Source: Cryptomeria japonica
Taxonomy: Eukaryota; Streptophyta; Pinopsida; Cupressales; Cupressaceae
Length of the DNA stretch: 62,000 bases
Direction: 5' to 3'
Assembly (NCBI RefSeq): GCF_030272615.1
Contig: NC_081406.1
Span: 218,746,997 to 218,808,996 of the forward strand
Shown: one piece after another, positions 1 through 11,261 of the stretch
Numbering within the stretch: the first letter of the stretch is position 1
Layout: every line of letters starts with the position of its first letter
Notes under the pieces: generated by a model
What the model saw: only the letters and a program-made list of their open reading frames with translations
The model's database searches: none
What the model was told of the DNA's origin: nothing
Made by a program: the position numbers and the translations under genes

Positions 1-983
1 ATGGTGTCAAAATAAAGACATTGTAAAACACTTTTGGGATTGTTGGTGGATGGTTTTTGATAGACCACCCAACAAAAATCTCGATGTGCCATTCTACAAA
101 TTGTATGCTGAGTTTGTTTTGGGCAAGCATGTCAACAATTTTGACATCAAGCATTTCCAGGGCATTGGGGGAGGTATGCCTCAAGATAGACCTGAGGCAT
201 TTCGAGTATTGTAGCACCCATATGTTCACCCTCCTCCCGTTGATTTCCCACCTACAATACAACATCCAGATATTTGTATATATGCTTGTCATTTAAATTG
301 CCATTAATTAAATTATACATTAACTTACATGTTTATCTTATTTTACTCTTGTAGGACACACCTAATGCGAGTGTGGTGCGACATGATCCAAACTCTGGAA
401 GGACAATGAGAGACAAGGGAAAGGTAATTGAATGCAAATATAATTGAATTAAGAGTTTAAATAACTTATAATGATTATACATGTCTATATAGATTGATAG
501 TTTCACATACTTGTCGTCTTTATGTATAGAGAATTGTTGGCTTCACATCCTTATTGACTGCTTCCACAATACCTAAAGAAGTAGAAGAAGAGATGCCTTA
601 AGTACATGTGTTTATTTTATTTTATGTTTAGTAGATATGTTCCTATCATCGATAATTATATGACAACTTTTATCAATTTTATGTTTGTGAACATATATAG
701 GTCATCTACAAAAATCTTGATGACATCCCTTCTCCACCACAAACATATTCTAGGACTCCCAACCATCCTAAGAGAAGACATGGACTTGAGGTAATCAAGA
801 ATTCAATTTTAGAGTTCAATTATAGTTCAATGTATATTGATTTTGATGTTAACTTTTCGAATGTAAATTATATATATAATATAACTAATCTCAATTATGG
901 TTTGAATTATTCTTATGCAGGATCCTTCAGAGGCAAGGAGTGCTTCAAAGAGGATCGATTTTGATGATCCATCGATAGTTTAG
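1..983 (+). pseudogene. 3' end of an unidentified multi-exon gene, decayed
   Basis: I do not recognise the family. An open frame runs from about position 2 to 275 with one TAG (HPYVHPPP follows it). It is followed by four blocks bounded by AG and GT: 355-423, 530-601, 701-790 and 921-983. Each of the four is a whole number of codons, so all introns between them are phase 0. They read through segments such as DTPNASVVRHD, IPKEVEEEMP, DIPSPPQTYSRTP and SASKRIDFDDPSIV, ending at TAG 981-983. Exon 3 ends in TAA at its last codon, so the gene looks dead. The phase-consistent blocks are why I call splicing rather than noise; the upstream part lies outside the window. Charged, Pro-rich C-terminal tail; function unknown. 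Confidence 0.35.
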
Positions 984-1799
984 GATGTGATAGAGACATT
1001 ATGGGATATACATACATATCTAGTTGGAATGTATATATTGTATATGGGTCACATACATTTACTTATATGGACATATATTTTGTTTGAGTTGGCGTTTGTG
1101 CCATTTTTGTATATGGACATACACTTGTAATTATTCGATAATTTGATATATAGAAGTTGAGATTTGATATAATTTGTTCCTCATGTGCATGGATTCATTC
1201 TTTGAAACTTTAATCCTGAATGTAATAATGAAAAATGGTTAAATAATAAACAATAGTATGTTATTTGTATAATCTCGAGACTCGATATATTTTGTTTGGC
1301 TAAATCTTAAGTGTTAAATTTGGTTGCCTTGGGTAACTTCACCCAATTTAATGACCAAACTGGTATTGTTATTAATCACAACATGGATGCTTAGTAATGA
1401 CAAATGAAAAGTTGCAAAGAATCTTCTACAACAATATATGGTTCGCTAATATTATATGATTTCATAACCATTCTATATATTATTTTATGGTTAGCTAATA
1501 TTAAATATGATTCACTAATATTATTATATGGTTTACTAATATTAAATGGAAAGTAGTAAAGAGGATGCTTAGTATGGTTCACTAATTTTATATGATTTCA
1601 TAACTATTCTATGAAACGGTTTATCCGATTGGAGAGAAGAAGCCTCCATTGCCATGTTCTTCTGATAGGAGAAACAATGTATAGGGTTCTTGGATGATTT
1701 TCCTACAAAACATTTTACTTTTTGGTTATAACAACTCTCTCCTAAAAATACAATTTAAATGTTAACTTCGTATGTTAGTTATACAAGTAATTATAAAAT
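984..1799. other. AT-rich spacer with a short dispersed motif
   Basis: No coding signal. At 1437-1476 and 1573-1612 a 40-bp sequence is repeated (TATGGTTCGCTAATATT... ending TAACTATTCTAT-like), and three shorter versions of GGTTNRCTAATATT lie between them. Nothing else recognised. Confidence 0.5.
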
Positions 1800-3386
1800 T
1801 TCAAAAGTGATCTTGGGTGTGAATTGTTGGTTCCAATATGTCCGATTAGGAGTTTTTACCCTATCCATGCTCTTGTTTTGCCTCCCTACTCAGTTGAACG
1901 CTCAATGCTATTCAGTAGCAGTGTCGTCCCTTAAGCGCCCTAAGTGCGAAAAATTGTCAAACCTTGATAGGTTGTTTCTCAGAATATGTGGCACTTAAAA
2001 ATTATCCATATGAACCTACAGGGTCACATGAGGGTCCTCTACAATAGCCTTTCTCAGATTTTCAAGTTTTGGAGCGGTTTTCCTAGGGCAATGATTTTTT
2101 AGTTAACGCAAAAATTGTCAAATGCATTCAATGAAAAGTTGCAATAGAGACAAATTCCTATTATGTTTATCATGGGCATTAGCTGTCAATTCCAAGATGT
2201 CCCGTTAGGCATTTTTACCCTAGCCATGCGCCTATTTTGCCTCCCTATTTGTTCGAATTCTCAGGACCATACCGCAACAATGTCATCCCTTGAGTGCCCT
2301 ACGTGCGAAAAATTATCAAACTTTGATAGGTCATTTCTCAAAATCCTTGGCACTTTCAAATGATCTATCTGAGCCTATAGGGGTCACGTGAGGGCTCTCT
2401 ATAATAGTTTGTCTCATATTTTCAAGATTCAAAGCAGTTATTCTAGGACAATGATTTTTCAGTTGACACAAAAATCATCAAATTCACTCAATTAAAAGTT
2501 GCAACGGAGCCAAATTATCATTTTGTTCATCATGGGTATGAACCATTAGTTATAACACATTTGGTTAGGCATTTTTACCCTAGCTATGCTCTTGTTTTGC
2601 CTCCCTACTCAGCCGAACACTCAGGGCCATATCGTAGAGGTGTCGTCCCTTGAGCACCCTAAGTGCAAAAAAATGTCAAACTTTGACATGATATTTCTTA
2701 GAATCCATGGCACTTAAAAATGATCCACCTAAACCTACAAGGTCATGTGAGGGCCCTCTACAATAGCCTATCTTGGATTTTCAAGATTCAGAGCGGTTTT
2801 CCTAGGGCAGTGATTTTTTGATTGACTCAAAAATCACTAGATGCATTAAATGAAAAGTTGCAATGGAGCCAAATTCTCATTCTTGTTCATCGTGGGCATA
2901 AACCATCAGATCCAAAATGTTCAGTTAGGCATTTTTACCGTAGCCATGCTCTTGTTTTTCCTCCCTACTTGGTTGAACACTCAAGGCCATACCATAGTGG
3001 TGTCATCCCTTGAGCACCCTAAGTGTGAAAAATTGTCAAACTTTGATAGGCTATTTCTCGGAACCCATGGCACCTGTGAATGATCCATCTAAACCTACAG
3101 GGTCATGTGAGGACCCTCTACAATAGCCTTTCTCAAATTTTCAAGATTCAAAGTAGTTTTCCTAAGGCATCAATTTTTTAGTTGACACAAAAATCATCAG
3201 ATGCATTCAATGAAAAGTTGCAACAGAGCCAAATTCTTGTTTTGTTCATCATGGGCATGAATTGTCAGTTCCAACATGTTCGGTTAGGGATTTTTACCCT
3301 AGGAACGCTTTTGTTTTTTCTTCCAACTCGGTCGAATGCCCAACACCATATTGTAGCGGCATTGTCCCTTGAGCACCCTAAGTGCT
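1800..3386. repeat. Satellite-like tandem repeat, period about 360 bp, about 4.4 copies
   Basis: The landmark ATGAAAAGTTGCAA recurs at 2131, 2491 (ATTAAAAGTT), 2850 and 3210, giving periods of 360, 359 and 360 bp. Other landmarks keep the same phase: TTTTTACCCTA, TTGTTTTGCCTCCCTACT and CACCCTAAGTGCGAAAAAT. The first copy is partial at its start, and the last breaks off after CCCTAAGTGC. Copies differ by roughly 10-20 percent by eye. Short frames of 60-80 codons recur in each copy but shift with indels, so I do not call them genes. Confidence 0.85.
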
Positions 3387-3525
3387 ATGAATGTAGGGTA
3401 GCCATGTAAAAAAATGATAATGAGGATGAAAAGGATAAATATAGACTAACAAGTCTATATTAAGCCTAACTATATTATGCATATATTCTAGACACATAAT
3501 TACCATTACACTTACATGTGACATC

Positions 3526-4756
3526 TGTAGACACTTAAAAATAATTATTTTAATTATTTTTAATTCTACACATAATTAATTTATTAATTGTGTAGATTTT
3601 AATTCTCCTCAATATTAATTAATTATAATTAATATTGTCGCTATAGTCCGTGTTTGATTTATTTAATAAATCAACCCCCTTTTTTATTCTTCTAAAATTA
3701 AATCTTCTCAAAATCCTCCTCTTAACTAATTAATTTCAATTAGTTAGTTAACTTAAGTGATTCCTACAAATCATCTTTTCTTAATCCATCATTAACCTAA
3801 TAAATTCTTCTAGAAATTCCCTAAGCTCACTTAGTATTATTCTTCTAATTTTTAATTCCCTCCACTCATTCTCTCTCTTAGTCAAATCCTCCTACAAATC
3901 TTATCTATCCTAATCCCACCTAACCTTTCCTCTAATCCCCCTCCTAATGAGTTTCTAGTGGCTAATCATCATGATTAGCCACAAAGTCAACTCCTTGTCC
4001 CTTCCATCCAACCACTCTCCTTAAATGCCCTTTTCCTAGGTGAATGTGAGATTTTCAAAATCTCACATTCCTCTAAGCATCTCATCTTCCGAGGAATTTT
4101 TAATTCCTTCTTATTCCTCCAATCCCCATGATCATCCCTTTTTGAAGAATTTTTAATTCTTCCTCTCCATTCTTCAAGAAATGTCCCATCCCTTGCTCTT
4201 CTCAAGGCACATTGGGAAGTCTTCCCAATGTACCTCTTGGTCTCCACACCTCCTCTTGGGCCTTGTGTGGGCTCACAAGAAACCTTTGAACTTCCATCTT
4301 GGGTCAATCCTAGCCCTTTATTTTTCTTCTCCTCCTATAAATTGAGAATTCCATCCCCTCACTTATCATCTCCAAGTTTAGTAAGTTTATGCTGTTAGTT
4401 CGAGCCTAGAAAATCACAATTACATCCTTACCATGCAAAATCATCCCTCATCCATACTTAGTCATATCATCCATCTCATCCCTCAAAAATCCATGTTATC
4501 CATTTGTGCACAATGTTGGAGAGCCAACCACATCAAGCAATCTAGGAGAAAATCGACATCATGTTGGAGGCATTTGCGCGCACTTCAACTCCATCTAAGC
4601 TCCACCCAAAGGAGAAGGTAAAATTTTTGTGAGGTATATGCATCTCTATTCATGTTTTTCATGTGATTTGATTTATGCCTTTTGGTTTCATGTATATTTA
4701 TGTTTGATTTGCATATTTACAATCTAATCCATCTCACACTCCTTTTCCCTTCTGCA
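3526..4756 (+). repeat. 5' LTR of the Tat-type element
   Basis: Aligns by eye with 19281-20538 throughout: the start TGTARACACTTAAAAA, the AT-rich block TATTAATTAATTATAA, TATAAATTGAG, and the end CTCCTTTTCCC. A TATA box (TATAAATT) is at 4336-4343. It lacks a roughly 40-bp segment present in the 3' LTR at about 19975-20013. Confidence 0.9.
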
Positions 4757-4780
4757 TTTTGGCACGCTCGATGGGACCCA
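4757..4780 (+). other. Probable primer-binding site of the Tat-type element
   Basis: Directly after the LTR end comes TTTTGGCACGCTCGATGG, resembling the TTTGGCGCC...GGGG style primer sites of Tat/Athila elements rather than the tRNA-Met TGGTATCAGAGC used by the copia elements further on. The tRNA was not identified. Confidence 0.5.
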
Positions 4781-7395
4781 CATCCCTAAAAACTAATGTT
4801 TTTTTGAGTTTTTGTGAATTTGTAAGACGCAGGTTCCGAAATAGCACGAGAGACTACAAATCAGTGCGAGTGATTTGGGTTCAACGTGATAGAAAAAATC
4901 CTTCAACGCGTGCACAGGCGCATCAGTGTGAGCGCAAACGCATCAGTGCGACAATTTTATGACATTTAAATTTTTTTCCCTCTCTGTTTAAATTTAAAAT
5001 TTTTTACTATTTGTCTATCTGTTTAACGCATGCATAGGCACATCAGTGCATGGGGATGCGTTTCAGCACAAGTGAGTTCTAACCAGCGTGACTGTTTTTC
5101 CAAAACTCCCACCTTTAGCAAAGATTTCATTTTTAAATTTGAATTTTAAAAATTTTACTCACTAACCTATTGGGTCTCTGTTTTCAGGCATTTCAGCGCG
5201 ACCAATCCAGATCAGGGCGACAGACAAGTATAAAATTCCAGTTTGCTCTACATTGAGTTATCTTTTCTTTTATCTATTTTTAATAACTGCAACGCGTACG
5301 CATGCATTTTAGCGCCCGCACAGGCGCTTTAGCCTGAATGACTGCACTTCAGTGCGTGCACTGTATGTGTAGACTAGTGAATACTAATTTCTTTTTTTTA
5401 GTGTTGCAGCTTTGCTTGACTATCCAAGACCTTGAAAAAATAGAAAAACTACTAATCTAAACTGCTTGCAGGTTTCCTAGGAGTTCCAACCAAACATTGT
5501 GCTTTCTTTTTTAACTAGGCACCTAGATTTAATTAAAGGGTAAATGAACTATTGTCTTATGTGTTATGTGAAAAGTGTAAAGGTAGGAGAGTTTGCTCTC
5601 GTCTAGCTAGATGATCAGAAATCTAGACCCTCCAAGTTTTTTATGTTTGTTGCATGCTTACCCTTAGTGGGCCTGCCCTCCCAACTTTCTCTTTGAGAAG
5701 GTAAGAGGGGAACAACCCAAGTGAGTACACCCAGACCTGGGGTTCCCAACTCACTATAATAAATAGGCCATTGATGATGAAAGGGTCAATGGTTGGGGCT
5801 ATATGAGAGTTCACTCTCACATTGGGTGCTTAGTATGATCCTAGAGATCTCAATCATGCTTGCGTGACTACTAAGTTCGTGATGCTTCACTGGGCTATAG
5901 GCCTCAATTGCGCTTGCGCAACTGCGAAGGGTAGCTCCTAATGGGAAGACATAATAAACACCTTGTGCATAGTGGCCAAAAACCTTCTAGTCATTGGTGC
6001 AGGAGGTCAGACCTCCGAAGCCGCCCATATTTTTATGGCCCTCAGTAGAGACACAAAGTTCACCATGAGGAGTTTTCATGGGAATTGATGCTTGGTTGCC
6101 CCGGAGAAGTGAGTGCCATGGAGGGAAGCCAGTGGGGTCAAGCATCTAAGTGTTCGCTCTGGGTAAGCGTAGTTGGGAAACCAATTGGGATCCAATGACT
6201 ATTGTCCTTGCCAGCCTTAAGAGTGTTGTATATGAGCATGAGTGTCTTTGAGTTAAAATTAATTTGATCATTGTGTTTTCTTTGCTTGATACATACTTTC
6301 CAAGAGTAGACTAAAAACACATCATTATCCTCAAACACTTTGCAAAAACATTTGTCCAAAAAGAAAACAATCATCCATGTCATTATTCACACAAAGTCCA
6401 AATTGTGTCAAAACTCCATCCGTCTCATGTTTCATAAGCCTAAGTTTTATAAACATCCTAAGAAGTCAATTCACCGACCTATCAAGAAGAAGAAACTCAC
6501 ACAAGCACAACTCATTAGGCACCGAAAATTTTGGTATACCAACTGTAAACTCTTGCTCAAACATAGGACATTCTTGCATCATTACCATGATTACATCCAT
6601 GGTCATAGCAATGAGTTTGATGCTAGTGATGAACTATGAGTCTGTGCCCTCCATCAAGGTTCAGGTTTGTCTTTTAACACCAACTATTGTCAAATTCGGG
6701 GTGGTCGTGTCCCTTCATACAACTTGCCATCCAAACCAATCATCTATTGAGTCATGTTCATGCCAAGAATAACCTAGTCACCAAATTTCTTCTAATCATC
6801 ACTATCATCCCTCCTCAATCAATCATCCTGAATTTCCTAAGGACTTAGCACATCAAATCAATCTCCCTCCATTACCAAGTCAATTTTTCAAAATCCAAAT
6901 CCAATCACCCTTTAATCCAATTTAACCTCACATTAAGGTTGCATGCCTTGTGAAGTTCCATTTATACCTCATCATTAATCACTTGTCTTTTGTGCCTGAA
7001 GAAGAATCCTCTCCAAGTACCTTTTGCCTCATCCTTTGAATTGATCAAGACTCTTAACTTATGCCTTTGCTTTTCTTAGGGTCATTAGTCAACCCTTGGT
7101 GGAAAAAAGGCTTTTTAATCATCATTCCAAGGTCTAAATTCTACCCAACTTGGTCATTACCTTGCTTGTGGTTTCATCTACCACCTAAGATCCTCATCCA
7201 AGGACTAAGGTGTCAATCCTAATCAAATCCAGGTTCTAATCCAAGAACCCCACCAATCAGAAAAATCCCTTGTCATCATAGACAAAATCCAAAGAATCCA
7301 CAAGTCTTGATAAGTCCTCTCATCAAAAAATTTCTTCCTCCAAGCTTTTCTAAGGTTATTCTTGTATGGTCACAACTCGATCTCAAAAGAAAAAG
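4781..7395 (+). other. Untranslated leader of the Tat-type element
   Basis: Long leader typical of Tat elements. 4840-5360 is sprinkled with GC-rich words of the type GCGCATCAGTGCGA, ACGCGTGCACAGGCGC and TTTCAGCGCGACC, alternating with AT-rich stretches. 5550-6140 is balanced in composition. 6140-7390 becomes C- and A-rich with few G. Frames here (for example 6377-6772) lack any family signature. Confidence 0.6.
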
Positions 7396-9555
7396 ATGGC
7401 TGAACAACAATATGGCATGCCGAACATTAGTGTCCTATATGAAGATCCTACACAAAGTGGGAAACCTAGCAATCAAGATCAAACCCAAAATCCTAATATG
7501 GTTAGCCAAGATGAAATCTCTCCGAAAGTGAGGGGACTCTTATAACTAAGAGATGATTCAAAAATTAATCCAACACAATCCTACTGCACTTCTAAAGACC
7601 CTCCTTGAAAATGGAGCTCAACTTCCACCTGAATTTGATAGATCCACTCTTGGACAACAAACACAAGGAGACCTCACTACCATGTAGAATGTTGCACCTG
7701 TTATTCAAACTCAATCAGTTGCAGCCCCATCAATCATCCAAACTCAATCAATGCCACCTACGACACCTCCCCCCGTGGTCTCCATCCCACCTTCTTCCTC
7801 CTTACCATCTATACCACTATCAAATCTGATCTCATCTATTCTCCAACATTTCTCTGTACCATCTTCTTCCATTCAACCACATATTTCTATTCCAAAAACT
7901 TCACTTCCTATCAACAATGTCGCCAATTTTATCCTGGCTGCACTCAATCTCGTCACAACAGTTTGTGGGCCGCAACCAACTATCACTCAAACCCCTGTGA
8001 CATTGGTCATCACATCTCACATTCCCACCTCCTCATCATATCAATACATTGGTGGTGGTGCACCTTCCTTGACTCATCCGATTCTTGGGGCAAATACAAT
8101 CCATCATTATCAAAATCCACAACAAGACCTCATTAAGGAATTTCAAGACATGAAAAATATCATCAAAGACATGAAAGAAGGGACTAATAAGAGGAAACCT
8201 TATTCATTTGAGGAATTTTGTCCTTATCCTTACGACCCATCTATATTAGTTGCACCCTACCCCCTAGGATTTGAGATCCCTAAATTCACCAAGTATGAAG
8301 GCAAAGAAGACCCCTGCGACCATGTTCAGGAATTTCACATCTTATGCCAAGAAGTCTCCTATAGTGACCTCTACCTTTGCAGAATCTTCCCCAAGAGTCT
8401 CACAAGAGATGCCCTGGCATGGTTCTCATCTCTACCACAAGGTGCCATTGTCTCCTTTCCAAACTTGGTAGAGAAGTTTGTAGCTCACTATGCCTACAAC
8501 ATGGCTAATGATGTTTCTATGATGGACCTATTCAACACAAAGCAAAGGCCCGGAGAGACTTTCACCAACTTCTTACAAAGATGGCGATATCTTATCAAGA
8601 ATTCCAATGGGACATGCCATAACAAAATCAAATTGAATTATTTCAAAAGAACTTGGTGCCCAAACTTTCAAGACCCCTGATGTCTCAATGTATCAAATCC
8701 TTCCAAAAATTGACTGATAAGGGCCTTACCCTCAAACGTGTCTTGTTCGAGGAAGGAACCTTGAAAAATTACCAAAATTTGACTCAAAGTTCTTCCTCTT
8801 ATCATAATGACAAACCAAAATTCTGGTCTAAAAACAAAAATGTAGTCAATGACGATGTAACTGATGCAAAGTGGGTCCAAACCGTGGCTGCTCCCCCAAA
8901 ACCCACCACCAATAATCGTCAATTCAACAATCAAAACAATCAAAATCAATCCAAAAAGCCTCACAACAATGTCTCAGTCTAGGGATGATGACCCTGATCA
9001 AATAACAGGACTCCAAGAGACTTCACTCCTCTTGCTAAGCCTATTGAAATGGTGTTTAAAAAACTTGTCCAAGTAGGCATAGTGGTTTTTCTAATCTCTC
9101 ACCCGTTTGACCCTAATCAACCCAAACCTAGGTGGTATAATGAGAATGAATATTGTGACTATCATCGTATCAAGGGACATGATACATAAAAATGCATGAA
9201 GCGTAAAATCTACATACAAGATCTCATTGATAGGGGTGAGATTGAAGTAGCAAATACAAAACCTGGTAATAACAATGACAAAATTAAAATGTACCAGGAA
9301 TCCTTCTTGAAACATGATAAAGGAAAAGGCTCATCATCTAATGCAGTGAATTATGACTACACTAATCACATAACCAACTTGGACTCTTTAATAGGTCTCA
9401 TTGAGCCTACAGACAACCATGTTAATGTCATAACTATCCAAGGAGTTAATCCTCCCCCTTCCCAAAGCAGACCAAATCTTGCAAGGATAGTCATTCAAGG
9501 CACCATGCATTCCACCTCCTATTCCCAAAATAACTGCAATGTAACCACACACTGA
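7396..9555 (+). pseudogene. gag: Tat-type gag (capsid and zinc knuckle), broken
   Basis: Gag forms the cytoplasmic particle that packages element RNA. The probable start is ATG 7396 (MAEQQYGMPN), followed by a stop and shift near 7540. The best open part is 7751-8680: a Pro/Ser/Thr-rich linker, a short coiled segment around EFQDMKNIIKDMKE, then the retrotransposon gag domain (FEIPKFTKYEGKEDPCDHV, ALAWFSSLPQGAI, FNTKQRPGETFTNFLQRW). A TGA at about 8680 and further shifts follow. A CX2H-type zinc knuckle lies at 9151-9195 (CDYHRIKGHDT, a TAA, KC), then IYIQDLIDRGEIEV. At least two frameshifts and four stops. The family match is strong; no intact protein is possible. Confidence 0.85.
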
Positions 9556-10200
9556 GGTAAAGTCACCATCCAAGGAGCTCCTCCCCCACTAAACCCCCCA
9601 CCCATGTCTTCCACCCACCGATATGACCTCCTTGACCAACTTGGGAAGACCCCCACATAGATCTCCATTCTAGAACTTCTCAAGACTTCCCCTGTCCATA
9701 AAGAAATTTTGGAACAAGCTCTCCTAGAGTCTTGTGTCCCTGATAATATCAATGCTACCCAATTCCAAGCCCTCATTGGAAACCTTGCTGCCTAGTAGCA
9801 CCTTGTATTCACCTCCAATGATGCTCCTACAGATGAAGACCACAATAAACCTTTGCAAATTGAAGCCCTTATCTAGAAGCGTAAGGTCAAACGTATTTTG
9901 ATAGACGTTGGATCTGGACTTAATCTGTGTACATACACATTAATAAAATAATTGGGACTTTTTGAGGACCTCATAGACACATCAGGAAGGATCATAATAA
10001 AAGCATATGATGATGCAAAAAGAGTTTCGAAGGGCATGATCACCTTACCTCTTCAAGTGGGCCCTATTACAATTGAAACCCCTTGCCAAGTACTAGATCT
10101 TGATCTCCCCTACAACATTCTCCTTGGCGGTGATGGATTCACTCCTTGCAAGCTATACCCTCCACTTATCACCAATGCATCAAATTCCCCTTCAATGGAA
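9556..10200 (+). pseudogene. Tat-type aspartic protease, broken
   Basis: The retroviral-type protease would cleave the polyprotein. In frame 1, KRILIDVGSGLNLCTYTLIK (9889-9948) carries the catalytic loop as D-V-G-S-G; Tat proteases usually show DGGSG or DTGS. Then come LGLFEDLIDTSGR and the flap/second half DLDLPYNILLGGDGF (10108-10140). Stops occur near 9876 (TAG) and 9949 (TAA). After about 10146 the homology moves to frame 3 (HQCIKFPFNGIEITIKGDPQ), so one frameshift divides its C-terminus from the rest. The stretch 9556-9860 is a Pro-rich linker without a recognised domain. Confidence 0.75.
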
Positions 10201-11261
10201 TAGAGATCACTATCAAAGGTGATCCACAACCTTTCCAATATTGCAAACTCTTAGAGGGGAAACATCCATATCACTGCCCACTAAATAGACCCTCGCCAAC
10301 ACCTCCATCTGACTCATCAAATGTTGCCTCCACCTCATCCCAACTAGACACACAAATCAAGATCTTGGATAATGGCTGTGGAGAATACAAATTGGAGGAT
10401 GTCTTATTAATAGGCAATCTCCCCCTCTCTCCTAAGTCACTTGGCAAACCAAAAGAGCTCAAAAAAGATCAAAAACTGGTCATACAATGCCAAAATACCA
10501 CCTTCCAGCAATGGGGCCTACTTGATGAGGAGATCCTCGATGCAAATGTCTCTTCATGGTTGTATTGGGAAGAAGATGAAGATCTAGCAAAAAAATCCAA
10601 AAAGATGTACCCAAAAGCATTAGCTATAGTAAAAAAAATGGGTTACAAAGGACACGGCTTGGGACCAGAGGAGAAAGGAAGAAAAGAACCCATAAATCCT
10701 ATCTCCTACAAATACAACAGAGGCTTGGGGTACACCCTGGTGCCTAAGATTACTATCGTTGGTGCCCCTTCTAGTCCTTCTTTGGATATCGAAAGTGTTG
10801 ACGAAGAGGAGTTCCATGAAATGCCTTATGAATACGAAAATGATATCTTCTTTGACTCTCACGTCAATACCATCACCCCCATAACCACTCCCCCTTCACA
10901 TGAGCTACATCTTGTCCATCCTGAACTCATAGATTGGGGCCAACGAGACAAACCCACTTTAGATATCTGCGCCGATGATAATGCTCTCATTACTCTCCTG
11001 ACGGTGCAAAATCTGGAAGATTGTAATAGAGTCGAGGGTATTCAACTACATGAAAAGGGATACTTTGCTAGTCAGGTCAATGCCCTTATTCGCAAAAAAG
11101 ATAATCAAAGCAAAAAACATGATTCCCTAGGTGAAAACCTCTCTGAGGCACCTTTGGATGAGCAAAAAATAAAAAAAAAGGGCGTATCTGAAAGTGAAAA
11201 CCTAGAAAAGGCACTTGACGATGAGGGACTTGACCTCCCTACCATTGGTTACCTTCCATAG
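10146..11261 (+). CDS. pol segment between protease and RT carrying a G-patch
   Basis: The longest open stretch of this pol, about 371 codons with no internal stop. It begins with the protease C-terminal tail (FNGIEITIKGDPQPFQYC). A Pro/Ser linker follows, then an acidic patch (WYEEDED-like, WEEDEDLAKKSKK), then a G-patch-like motif at about residues 155-180: KKMGYKGHGLGPEEKGRKEP, with the glycine spacing G-x2-G-x-G-LG expected of G-patch, an RNA-binding or helicase-activating motif. A Gly/Tyr follow-on (YKYNRGLGYTLVPK) and a long acidic, charged spacer lead into the RT. Known biology: G-patches occur in some retroviral and plant gypsy polyproteins. It is in the same frame as the RT core. Its start as a separate ORF is arbitrary; it is a domain of pol. 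Confidence 0.7.
   Translation: MQAIPSTYHQCIKFPFNGIEITIKGDPQPFQYCKLLEGKHPYHCPLNRPSPTPPSDSSNVASTSSQLDTQIKILDNGCGEYKLEDVLLIGNLPLSPKSLGKPKELKKDQKLVIQCQNTTFQQWGLLDEEILDANVSSWLYWEEDEDLAKKSKKMYPKALAIVKKMGYKGHGLGPEEKGRKEPINPISYKYNRGLGYTLVPKITIVGAPSSPSLDIESVDEEEFHEMPYEYENDIFFDSHVNTITPITTPPSHELHLVHPELIDWGQRDKPTLDICADDNALITLLTVQNLEDCNRVEGIQLHEKGYFASQVNALIRKKDNQSKKHDSLGENLSEAPLDEQKIKKKGVSESENLEKALDDEGLDLPTIGYLP

Noticed and set aside
6377-6772. 131-codon frame in the Tat leader
   Set aside because: No family resemblance and composition like the surrounding C-rich leader; two overlapping frames are open here.
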